A stretch of 64,000 nucleotides of DNA from Strongylocentrotus droebachiensis. Its lineage: Eukaryota; Echinodermata; Echinoidea; Camarodonta; Strongylocentrotidae. Where the stretch lies: contig JAVYIG010000165.1 in assembly GCA_035222895.1 (NCBI GenBank), positions 201,001 to 265,000 on the forward strand. Reading direction: 5' to 3'. The notes below the pieces were generated by a model, which did no database searches, was not told the origin of the DNA, and saw only the letters and a list, made by a program, of their open reading frames with translations. Both the position numbers and the translations under genes were made by a program. Each line of letters begins with the position of its first letter. Position 1 is the stretch's first letter. Shown here piece by piece: positions 21,236 through 33,800 of the stretch.

Positions 21236-21454
21236 CCTATCTGCACCGACCCCCCCCCCCCTAAGAAATCCTGGATCCGCGCCTGCCTGACGGTGCTCTC
21301 ACCCCACCCGCCCGCCCCCCCCCCCCCCGCTTATTCACCTGTGGCTAAGTCGCAACTAAATATTTTCTCACGGATTGGGCCCCCCCCCCCCCCCTCTTCC
21401 CGCCGGCTGGATCCGCCACTGCCTGCATGTAGGTTTATCAATCATCAATCGGCT

Positions 21455-21480
<26 letters not shown>
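21236..21480. repeat. C-runs and GGATCC terminus motifs
   Basis: CTGGATCCGCGCCTG near 21270 and CTGGATCCGCCACTG near 21406 flank poly-C runs, as in the 19-20 kb cluster; a (CT)n run follows. Confidence 0.65.
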
Positions 21481-21487
<7 letters not shown>

Positions 21488-21539
21488 GTTCCTCGTCTTC
21501 ATCTGCTTCTTCTGTCTCTACTTTTTTATGATAGGCCTA

Positions 21540-21738
21540 TATAAATTATAGGCAACACATCAAATCTAACGAATAATGAAATAAATTCATGTATAAATAA
21601 TTATATTCGCATTTAACCTTCGACCTTGAATATGGTGTGCGCGTCCGTACCGTGCGTACGATCAATTTTTACATATGATGAACGAATTCACTGTGTTTTT
21701 TATTATTACAATGTTGTGATCGTGACAGTCCTCCAAAA
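21540..21738 (+). promoter_or_regulatory. Presumed 5' UTR / promoter of the ZDHHC gene
   Basis: Inferred only from position directly upstream of the start codon. A CpG-bearing segment GTGCGCGTCCGTACCGTGCG lies at about 21637. No TATA box or initiator can be assigned with confidence. Confidence 0.3.
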
Positions 21739-21847
21739 ATGGGTGCGCTTCAAAACTGTATGAGAGTCGTCGGGTGGATTCCCGTAATTTTCATATCAGC
21801 CGTTATAGCATGGTCATATTATGCCTATGTTGTTGAATTGTGTATAT
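21739..21847 (+). CDS. ZDHHC20: ZDHHC exon 1
   Basis: Start codon and residues 1-36, ending GTATAT|GTAAGT in phase 1. Encodes [20 protein letters not shown], the first membrane segment with the family WSYYAYV signature. Confidence 0.92.
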
Positions 21848-24800
21848 GTAAGTATTTTTACTAGATTCCTCTTTGTGCGTCTGTGAAAAATATGTTTCAT
21901 GTTGCACTGCCACTGCACTGGACTGGGTGACTGGCATTGCATTGCATACATACGGTACTGCGTTCAAGTAAATGTGTACAGTGTAGAGTCTATGCTAGTC
22001 TAGTCACTGTGACTGTCTGTAGTGTGAGTGAGTGACTATGACTGAGCTATGCCAATTCAATGACCTTCCACACAAAACAACCCTCCAGAGTCCTGGGCAG
22101 CGTCTCATGAAACCATCATAAAATACAAGTTCACGTCACATTGAAATGCGTGTATTATTGTTTAACACACGTTTCAATTCCCACCCAAGCGGATGACTGA
22201 AACCTGCGTTGTGTGTTAACGTGCCCCTTCCCTTGTTCATAGACGCAGTTTGTCAAGTGGAAAACACTCCGTCCCTCGGATAGGACGTTAAATGGAGGCC
22301 CCGTGTAGAGAAGAGTCACTACCTTTGCACGTTAAGAACCCACTGCACTATTCGTATAAGAGTAGGGGGAAACCCCGGTGTAGTGGTCCACCTGCACACC
22401 CCCAGTATAGTACGATAATACTCTGTAAAGAGGTCTGTACTCAAAAGGAAGAAGAAGAAGAAGAGAAGGATGAGGATCGTCCTCATAAACGCGGACAAAA
22501 TGCGTCCTCATAAATAGGGAGGCCAATGCCCGGGCGTAAGGCTTCTACGCCTACGATTTGTGCGCTCGTCGTCCAAGTCAGAAAATTACCAGAAGAAAAA
22601 AAAAGGGGAAAAAAAAGAAAACAAATATCTATGGAATAAAATGTATACTAGACTATAACAAATACACAATTACACACTCCACAACATACCTATAATCACG
22701 GATCTGTAACGGTCTTTCACCATTTATTGACGATCTTGCAGATTTTGACGTATTTTGATCCAATAACTTGGGCTAGCAGACGAAAAAAACGGACGCACAA
22801 TAGAAACTAGACGGGTCCTAGAGGGCGATGAGGGTAGCTCACTAAAATCCTTCTCAATGACTGAAGGTAGAGCCTAAAAATATGGAATCAATTTAATATC
22901 AAAGAACTTTTGATAGAGATTAACATATCAGATGTGCACAAATGTCACTTTTAACAACTAGAAAATATAAAGAAAAACGATTATATCTTTTTAGTTGCAG
23001 ATTTTTACAAACTGCACATACGAAGGAAGATAGAGTACGATGTTTTTGTCAATCTTGCATTGGTTTGAGCCCCATAGCTAGAGCCATCTCAAATTGGAGA
23101 GCAAAACTGTGAATAGATAGTCATTGTTCCAGCCCAAAATAGAAGTCTTGCGACATCATAATATGAATATGTATGAGGTCCGGTCCCATCGCGCGCAAAA
23201 CAAATTTGACGTAGTCTCACACATAGTACCTTTTTCTCAGCACTAGACACCAGTGTCGTGAAGTAATGTATGAGAAGTGTAAAAAAAGACATTTCAGTAA
23301 AAAAAAAAAGTCTACGTGAGCAGTCTATATAGTGCTGTAGCCGAACCGCCGAACCGAACGAAAGTTCGCCGAACATGGCACTTCCGAACCGAACCGAACC
23401 AAACGCAAAGGCCTGGTTCGGATGTTCGGCAGAAAAATGTAAACGTTTTTGCAAGCTAATAAACTAGTCATTTTGTACCTAATTTTCATGTCATGATTGC
23501 TCATTTTATATTTACTTTTTTCCCATTTTCCGCCTTTGTGATTTATGCCTATCCAGTGGTGGGCGCGACTTCACTGGCGCCATTTAAATCCCTATCCTGA
23601 CCACGCTACGTCGCGATCGCAAGCCATAAACAAGAATACATGTGCGTGACCGAACCAAGTTCAGCTCAACAAAAAATTAATATTTTAATTGTAACAATAT
23701 CGGACAAATTTTACAATATAAATAATACAATAAATACATATTATAGTATGGTATTTATTTATTCAGGAAAAATAGCGATTTTATATTTTTCCTATTGAAA
23801 ATAAAAACTTATAAAAAACAGTTCTTGACGAGCCATTCAAGATGGCAGCTTTCATGACTCGAACAATAGACAACAACCGTCTCGGAAAATCTTTACAAAA
23901 TATCCTTTATTGACAAATTGAAAACATGATTCTTTTAAAATTGAAAATAAAACATGATTCAAGACGGAAATACGAATGTGAGTAGTATTTTTCTTCACAA
24001 ATAATTACGTTTAGAGCAGTTTTTTTATGTTAAATTCATGCTGGTCGGAAGCAGTGTGCAGAAGTCCTTCGTGCTGGTCGGGCCCGCCAGGCCAGCCAGC
24101 CCGCCCAGTGCCGACCGCCGTGGCTATAACGCTGCTTGCTATTATAATATTACCGAACCCCGAACCGAACCAAGTTCGGGTGAAAAATTGCCGAACTCTG
24201 CCGAACCGAACCGAACACGAACATAGCGTCTGACTTACAGCACTAAGTCTATACTCCAATTGAGAAGTGTAATGAATGCCATGATTTGAACGTGTGTGTT
24301 TTAGTGTATGATATCATCATGGTTAGTGAGAGAGAGAGAGAGAGAGAGAGGGAGAGAAATATCTCCATCAGTAGTACACGTCTATATCAATGCGTGCAGT
24401 CATGTTTGATTCCGTATTGTGTTCGCTACAACTGTGCAAGTTGGATTTATCGATCGTTGATAATGCAGTGTCAGATTGATATTTACTCATGAGGAAATAA
24501 TTGGAATACATATCAAAACTAAGGTAGGCCTATTTATTTATTTCACTGATTTTCTTAATTTACAATGAGTGGCTTTCGAGCTTTCTCTCATTATGTTTTG
24601 ACCCTCCATGCCATGGCTAGCATGGCTCGATCGCGGCTTGCCGTACCTGGCCTGCAGTACTGTGTCGGTGTGTGCGACTAATTCAAGGCTAGCCGGTGAT
24701 TATGACTGTACTTTCGCGCGAAGTTTTGAACTTGTTGTCCGGGCAATGACCATGATGACACGCCCATTCCCTCGGGCCTATCTAATTCTCAACGTAACTT

Positions 24801-27800
24801 TTGGGACCATGAAATTGATTGTTTCAAGGCTCTCACGTACGGCCCAAGCGTAGAAGGAAGGGAGTGCTTAAAAGCTGGATATCTCCTATTTTATGGAACT
24901 TCTGGAGTCGGCAGATGGGTGAGTTTTCTTAGTGAAAGTAAATGCTTTCTTTTAATCTTAGTTTTATTATAAACAAATTAGTAATTAAAAAGTTAGATTT
25001 GGGCATTGGCCTCCCTATCATAAACAAGGATCGTCTGCATTTTCGCGGACGTTTTTTTCATCGGAGCTCTGCGGGTTTCGGGTTACCGAACCGCCCGCTG
25101 GCAATGCCAAATTTGGATTCCCCAGGGGAAAATAACTCTAGAGTAGAGTCTCCGGTTTGCGGCATAGGCCATAGCCCAGGGGTATCGGTCTTCAAAATAA
25201 AAAAATATGACTTGATAATAATTATTGAAACCTACCGTGGATTCCCCGGTAAGTTCTGCTTTGCCGAAAAACGTCCGTAGCAGATGCTCCTGTCGGTACG
25301 GAGTATCCGTCAGCGATGTTGGAAATCTACGGCACCAGTCGCCGATGAAAATTCCAGCAGGTGCTAACTTTTAAGTTTAGAGATCGAGGCATGACTAGAT
25401 CAATATTGTAGCTCTATTTGTCCGATTGGAGGTGAAATTTGATGTTTTTGTGGAAGTATGATGGCTGTGGTCTGTCTCCTATCGCAGATATTTTTATTGT
25501 GCCACCGCATGGCCAGTTGCATGGGGTGGCCGCAAACCGGCACGTAATTGCGTGTTTGCCTGGTTTGCGGCTGGGGGTGTCAATACACACATATTACATG
25601 CAAGATCGTGTATGATGGTATGTGTGCTGATGTGTGTACCCGCTATGACCCGATAGTTTCTAGTAGTACGTACCCCCGTATGGGATGATCCATTCGAGGA
25701 AAAGGTGAAATTGTTTAAAACTTGACAAATTTACTGTAGCAACAGATAAACATGAGAATTTGGGTTACCCGTAGTAATTTGGTACATGCTTTGATCGTGA
25801 CGTTGCGCATAAAGCTTTGTGACGTACGCGTGCCGCAAACCGGGGAACTCAAAGCATTACGAAACGTGGTCAATGGTGACCACGCTGTGGGTCGGGTAGG
25901 TTATTTGTGACTTCTATTTAATAAGTAAGTATATGGACTCTATATTGAGGGTATTCTGTGAGTATTTGCATAAAAATAGAATCGGCAGTTCCCGCCGGTC
26001 GGCCGCACACCGGAGCCACTACTCTAGTTGACCGTCTACTTTTATGGGTTGTCCGTCTTCCCAAGGATTTATTGCTCATAATGTGAAGGTCTCTGTACAA
26101 AATCAATGTAAAAATGCATCAAGAAAATCATCCCGGAATCCGTTTTTTGCGTCGCCAATGTGCCGATCAAAAATATGGAACATCTGCTTTTTTGCAGACG
26201 ATCCTTGTTTTTGAGGACGCATTGGTCCGCGTTTACAAAGACGATCTTCGTTTATGAAGACGATCCTTATTCTCGGACCAGCGCTCCTACTGATTGGATG
26301 TCTGTGAACTTGTAGTTATGACGGTTTCATGTAACGCTGCCCAGGCTCGAGCTCCAACTTCCAAGAGGCAACTGGCAAGAGAGACTAACCTTAGGCTTAG
26401 CACTAATCATGAATCATGTTAATTGACAAATTGAAAAGTATTATCATAATAATGCCTTTAGAGCACATGACTAGTAAATAGTATGAGTTTGGGATATTAG
26501 TATTACAAAGTCAAAGGGCGACAGTGAACGTTGCGTCACGCACGAAGAACTTTGCGCATTGATCGCTGTACAGTGAGTTTGCTCGCCTTTATTGGCCAAT
26601 CCGCTCGAGTGGCTTCGAATTTAAGTGAGAGAGGGCCTACTTAACTTAAGCGCAACTAACTCCGGAGGCTGCATAGGAAAACGATTCAAACAGCGGGTTG
26701 GGCGACATCTCAAAATATGCAAAGGGAGTAATTACAATTTTGACTTACTAGGTTGCTCAACTCCTCTGGGCGTCTCGCAGGCCCAGGCAAAAAATTAAGT
26801 TTTTCATTTCGGGGGCTCCATTTCAAATTTTGGGGAAATTTTCAGGGGCTACTTTTTCAACTTTCAGGGGCTCTTTTTTCGATTTCGGGGGCTCTTTTTT
26901 CTGGGGCTACTTTTTCATTAATTCATAAAAGGATAGGCTAGGCCTACAGTTTGTTAAAGCTTATCTGCTGTAGTTTACAGAAGGGATTAGACTGCCCTGC
27001 GAGGTCACTGGACAGGTGGTTATCTCATCAACTCAGCTCTCAGTTAACATAGGAAAAAGAGGATCATGGGGGACCAATGGTCACCGATTAGGCATTGTTT
27101 GTTATATAGAGGGCGCAAGTAGCTACAAGTAGTGCAGTGGGCCTTTAAGATTTGTTTAGTAGGCTAAGGCTTCGGGCTTCGTGCTTCATAATTGCCTATT
27201 AAAAAAGAAATCCCTTTTTCTAATTCAATAACTAAGTTTTCATGCATTGATTTGATGCAAGAACTGTAACATAATAGGTCTAGACCCTAGATTGTGATTA
27301 TTTCTGGCCATGAATTTCGATAATCATTTTTCAAAGTAAAATTTTCACAAGAAAATCAGACAGTCGTTTAAAAACGTAGACATTAGTAATACTTTTACTA
27401 ATTCTAAGCTCAGGTTTCGTACATCTATTCACGAAACTATATTGAAATCGCGGCAATAATGATGCAAACCAACAGATAACAATTTCAAAGTGTCAAATCT
27501 CTTCGACTCGAGCTCAGCTAGCTCAGCTCAGCTCTCACACACACTGCAGCGTAACTGCAGCGTAACTCCAGGAAGCTCCAACGCCCGCACCGCAGGCGTC
27601 CGACACGCCTGCGGTACCGGTGTTGGAGCTTCCTGGAGTTAACTGCAGCGCAGCGTATGCGTGTCAGTTACGGTGATTTTGTCTGATTTTCTTTACTTTG
27701 TAGAAATGATTATCAAAAATTACGTTAACATGGCGAGAATAATCACAAAATAGGCTTTAATTTCATACCTCTATTTATGGAAACTTTATAAAATTGCGGC

Positions 27801-30800
27801 AATCATGAATTCTTGAGGGGAATTGATCGCAGATTCGCGATGTTTAGGTCTAGGTTCAGCTAATATGATCTACCAAAACAAAATCGACCGCCAAATACTC
27901 GACCCCTATGCTCCGTCTCGATCTCGCAACTGCGAAAATGTACGTGTTTTGGCGTACTTACATGTACGTGCGACATGGTAAGCCAGGTAAGGTATGGAAT
28001 ATGGTTCGAGTTTTTTTACGACCGTTTTTTTTTATACAATTTTACACAGAGATTCAGCGCGCGGACCAAGAAATGCACACAATAAATACAAAGCTAGAAG
28101 AGAGCGCGCGGCCGCTCGTAATCGTTACGGGGGCGATTTGAGATCATTTCACTTTTTGATGTCGCCCCCGAAATCGGATTTTGAGCCTATTTTGGGAGCT
28201 GTTTATGGTGTTTCCGGGGCGAATCCGCCCTCCGCCCCCGTGTATTTTTTTGGCTGCGCAGGCCACTTGAAATTATACTTTGAAGACGTCTTCAATGGGA
28301 AAAAAAGGGGGTGATCCTTCGTCCTACCCTGACGATTCTTCCATGTTGTATCGTTGATTCAACATGGCGAAGAGAAAGTACTCACACATTCATATTTGCT
28401 GCGCCACTACCGCGCATGCATCCATGCATACTTTCTCTTTGCCATGTTGAATCGACGATACAACATGGAAGAATGGTCAGGGCAGGACGAAGAATCACCC
28501 CCTTTTTCAAATTGGTATCGATTTATTTTACTAAGATATTACAACATTTATTAAACATGAGCACTTTTAATGTATATTTTTAATATGTTTCTTTATTTTC
28601 TTTTCTTTTTAGTCACTCTTGCTAAGGCAGATCAGAGATATGCACAAATGGGTGAGTGTCTTTTTTCTTTTGGGGGGAAGAGTTAATCTTACTTCAGAAT
28701 TCTTAAATATTTCTTTGTACTCTTATCCATATAAAACATACATCCTTTTTTATGAGATTTGTATGTTAACCTTGTATTTGGTGTTTTCAAAAAAATGAAA
28801 TGATAAAAGCAATTGTCATAGTGAAGATTTTAAATGTTTTATTTAGGATACTACAATGTTCATATTGACAACCTCTGAGCTCAAGCTATCATGACATGAC
28901 ATGTTATTCAGGAGAACAAATTTAGAACACATTTCACCTTTCTGTTTAGTAATGTGTAGGATTTAAACAGAAATTACTTTGATTTTATTTCCATTTCCCC
29001 CCCAGTATTCTACCTGTTGTTCTACCATGTGTTTCTGGCAATGTTTTGTTGGTCTTACTGGCAAACAGTCTTCACACCACTCAGAGTTATACCAGAACGA
29101 GTAAGTACACTGAGATTTTGAATATATTATATGACTTTCTTCAGTTCAGTTGAAAGGATTGTTTTGCTGAATGTATTGATTAGTCTGTTAGACCCATTTT
29201 ACATTTCTAGAGCATACTCCCATGGATCATAATGATTTGAGAATATATTTTGTTATCAACTTTGTGAAGATCAATCCTCCATAAGGGAGTATTACTGAAA
29301 ACACATTTTGGTTGCTCGTCAGCACACACACAAAAGAAATATTGAATCCATTACTCACTTAATGTGTATTGAAAATTTTGTTAACAATGTTGGACAATGG
29401 CTTTAAACAATGTACCATTTTAACTACAAGTAGAAATCATACACACATGACTATATATGGAGTAGTGCCCCATGCAACACTAGTTTAGTCTCACCATTTA
29501 CATGTATTTCATCCGAAAATGAAAATCACTTGATATGACATTCGCTACTGTTGGTGATACCAGGAAGTCAAAAGTAAACTAAAATAATAAAAAATAATTT
29601 TGAATAAGCAGAACAATGAAAAGGGAAATAATCAGTAGTTAATTGTGTGATTATAATAACAACAAAAATTATCATTTGTTGTGGTCTATATTTCATAGAA
29701 TCACCCATAAGTCAAATGATCTTGGGTATAGTAATGCAAAAGATATAGAATTGATGATAGGACTCTGTTATACTGTTCAGTATGCTTTTAATTGTCTTCT
29801 TTATTTGTCAATATGGCACTCATGGGAAACTAAATTAGGTGTGTTCATGAATTCATTTAAGTTACTCAAAAATAGTGTACAATTCTAGTTGAATTGATTG
29901 TGATTTATAGTTTGGCATTTTTTAATGTGTATTTGAGTACAATACATGTACATGTACAGTGTACATGTAAATGTTGTGACCCAAATTTTGGTATAGATTA
30001 ATTACCTTCTCAATTTAAAGACACTACATTTCATATGCATTTCTCAGTAATTCTCTGTAATGATAAAAGTAGGATATTATCACATGATCGTGTAGCTTCC
30101 CTTTTGTGTATAAGCAGGATGTGGTATATGGTGTGTATACATGTACAATGTACATGTGGTTACTACTGTTTGAAGTTCTGCTATTTTATACGTTCAGAGT
30201 TTCATTTTCCTTGTGATTGTGATACATGTGCAATGAATACATATATGTTTATGTTTCTTTTAAAAATACACTCTTAAAAATTTGGGGAGCACTACTAATA
30301 ACATTGCATGTGAGTTCTCTTCTTAATGTCTGAATTAATCTGAGCTGAATCTTTGCCACATTGTCCATAATAACATGAAAGTCATTGTTCCCGTGATTTC
30401 GATGATATTGTACTAATTGAATATCATGTTATATTTCTTGTGCTGCATAGTTCTTCTTGAGTAGCTCAGAATTACATCGTTTTGAGAGTGAAGACCGAAC
30501 AGAAAATCAAGTTGAGATTCTTCGTGAAATATGTCGAGAAAAGAGGTTACCCGTCTTTACAAGGACATATGGAGGAGGTAAGTCCGGTCTTTAGTAGATT
30601 ACTAACTTTTACTTATTATTCAGGGAGTCTTTTATTACTGACTGTTTGGAATTACTCCCTACCGATTTGTGGTGCAAATGATCTAGAAGATATCTTGTCA
30701 ACAGATTGAAAAGTACCAACAGCATCCCTTGACTCATTGAAACCTGAGATAACTTAGGGCTGGAGTCTGTGGGAAGTTTGTAGATCAAAATCAAATTGTA

Positions 30801-33800
30801 CCAATAAGCTTAATTACTCCAGGATGGTTTTATGTAAAGGTGGGTAGAAAACTAGACTATTCAGGTTTTTTTTGTTCAGTAAACAAAGGTTCTCTTTATG
30901 TATGTACTGTAGCACACCACTACACATAATTGATGTCATTACATTAGATTCTTAAGAAAGACTACTACAACAATTTTTTTTTTCGGGGGGGGGGGGGGGG
31001 GGAGAGGTATGACATTTTTTTCCTTGGCAAGGCTTGTAACCTGTATTTATATGTTTCATTCGGTGTACTAGAGTTTGATAGGTAGAAACTGATCATAATT
31101 CAAGTGAAAGATAACATTTCATTGAGAGAAAAATAACAAAAGGTTTGTAGTAGTTAGTTAAATGCTTGTGAAATACAAGGACATACATGAATAGTAAGGA
31201 ACGTATTGTTTCATTAGTATACAACTAATGCACAGGTTTGAGTGGGTCTGTAGGAATTGTGTGCACAAGGTACCTTGAATGGTTTCAACCAAACCGAACC
31301 AACCGCAAGGGTTTTAGACCGAATTCAAAGGTACCGCATGCACACAATTCCAACAACCCACAAATTAAACCTGTGCATCATCTGTTTTATAAAATTGGGC
31401 AAAAAATCGTCAAAATTTCAAAAATCTGTTATTTCACAGATTAACCGGCTTCATTGCAAAATCATGCTTCCAGTAATTACCTGACACATGATTTTGCCAT
31501 AGCCATGCATCTGGTAATTACAGGAAAGCATGATTTTTGAATTTGCATAACTTGATTGTTGTTAGTGCAATGGATGAAAACAAATATAATTACTTACCTT
31601 AACATATAACTTCAAATAAATATATATGTAAATATATATTTATTTATATTTATTTCAAAACAAAAAAAGGATATCTGCGGTATTAATTCCCTGTATCGTG
31701 TTAATATTGCGTACAGCCAGTAAACAAATCTACACAGTAATTGACTGATCAGATTGCAGGGATTCTTGTACCCATTTCATAACATTTTCTTTTAATTGCA
31801 TTATATTCACAGTATGGGTAAGATAGGTTTTATGATAATATCTGAAACAAATAACAATATTTTCCTTGTATATGTCATTCACATTTCAGTGATCTTTGCA
31901 ATGTTTATTTCAATTATTTTCTGTACATGTAGGTATGAGATTCTGCAACAGTTGCAAAGCAATCAAGCCAGATAGATGTCACCATTGTTCAGTATGTAAC
32001 AAGTAAGTTGTTGATTTTAAAACACCATCTCCACCTTGTGGTATTGGCTTCCCCAGACATGTCTAAATGATAGAATCCATATTAACCCATCGTCTATGGG
32101 AACCAGGTAGTCCCTGTACTAAGCCTATAGGAATGAGACAGATCGGTAGTCAATGGTAACCCTCCCTCCTTGATGTTAGCAGGAAATCCTGTCACATGTC
32201 ATTGACCAGGGGCTTGTCTTTCATAATCGTGTGTTCACTTTTCTTCCAGTTTATGATCATTCAAACACTAATTTAAAGACCCTGTCAGAAGTGAAAAATG
32301 AAATAGATGAATTATATATCAAAGAAAGCTTGCAAGCCATAGATTACAATAATAACTATTATATGCTACTTTAGTGCCTGCCAGATGAGTAACGGCTCTC
32401 TGAAAACTAAAAATCTAATGTTTTGAAAATTGGGAGTCGCCGACCTAAAAACTAGCCATCAAATCGATGACATCATCATATGTGGAGTACGCATATTACC
32501 AATGACTTAGCATTAATTAAGCACGACTCATCACCTCAGCTATATAGGCGAGCCGATCGAGTGCACATATTATATCGTCACTGTAATTGCGGCAAATTTG
32601 ACCCCTGTTGCCCATAATTTGGAGAGGTGCAGAAAATAAGGTTTTAAGCTTTTGTACAATACTGAAATACTACTTACTTGTTACTCCTAGGATTAAAAAA
32701 AAGTGGGGGGAGCGAACCTTAGCTCATGCTGGGCCTTCATTATGGAATACTCTCCCTCAATGGGTTAAGAATAGCAGTTCTGCTGAAGTGTTAAAAAACA
32801 ATCTTAAAGGTAGGCGTTACTACTGCAGCTAGAGGGGATTAGACCACACAGCGAGCCAACGAGGTCACTGTGACAGGTGGCTATCTCATTAACTCAGCTC
32901 TCATTTAACATAAGAAAAAGAGGATCATGGGGGACCAACAGGCACCGATTTGGGAAGTTTTCTATATAGAGGGAGCAAGTAGCTACAAGTAGGACAGTGT
33001 GCCTTTAAGAAATATCTGTTTAATTTAGCTTATAATTGATTACCATAACCTTTCATGTCTGTACCTTTCCTATCGCACTTTGTATAAATGTATCATGTAC
33101 CGGTATGTATTTCATCCTTTGCACAAGCTGCGCCTTGAGCATTTGACTGTCAAGTGGATGTGGCGCCTTATAAATCATATGTATTATTATTATTATTATT
33201 ACAATACTGAAAGGGAAATATTTTGAATTCCTTTATATTTGTATTCTTTGTTCATTCAGCATTCCATTGATAAAAAGTTGTATTTTCATCGGAGAGGGTC
33301 TTTAAATATTTTGATTTTTGGCTTTATCTCTTACTAAGCAGTAAGTGTAGTCCTTGGGAAATGATCGCATTTAGAACCGCCTCCCCAAGCTTGTTTAATC
33401 TCAGGTCTACTTCTGTAAAGCAAATATCCAATATTCTATTGTTAAGCACAGGAAGCCTTCAAACTCTTATTTAGAATTAAGTACCAGGGAAAAGCTTTCC
33501 TGATGCCAATTTTTTTTTTTTTTTAATTAGATTTAGAATACATTCTTCTTATACTCATTATTTATGATCATGTTGTAACGTATTCTTTTTTCTTTTGAAA
33601 TTCAGGTGCATTTTGAAGATGGACCATCACTGTCCATGGGTGAACAACTGTGTAGGCTACGCTAACTACAAATTCTTTGTGCTCTTCCTTCTCTACGCTG
33701 TCTTTTATTGTATGTACGTCGCCCTCACAGTCCTACCTTTCTTCATCCAGTTCTGGTCGGTGAGTAGGATTTTTGAAGACTTGATTTAGACATTCTTGTG

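Larger units (their letters stand above)
22092..26345. mobile_element. Inverted ends of a foldback family
   Basis: CCTGGGCAGCGT, CATGAAACC(A/G)TCATAA and ACAAGTTCAC at 22092-22142 reappear reversed at about 26300-26345. They may be the two ends of one 4.2-kb composite or two separate insertions. The same core (AACTTG..GACGGTTTC) is seen at 11312 and 13864. Confidence 0.45.
21848..28612. other. ZDHHC intron 1, repeat-rich
   Basis: About 6.8 kb with no supported exon. It contains inverted-repeat element ends, a CCGAAC-rich element, a CCGCAAACCGG motif group, and two large hairpins, listed separately. Confidence 0.7.

Noticed and set aside
22092..26345. Single autonomous 4.2-kb transposon
   Set aside because: Inverted ends exist but no transposase frame and several other elements lie inside; two separate insertions fit as well.
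27908..28314. Two overlapping open frames
   Set aside because: Lie in repeat-rich intron 1 with no domain and no compatible splice sites for the ZDHHC transcript.
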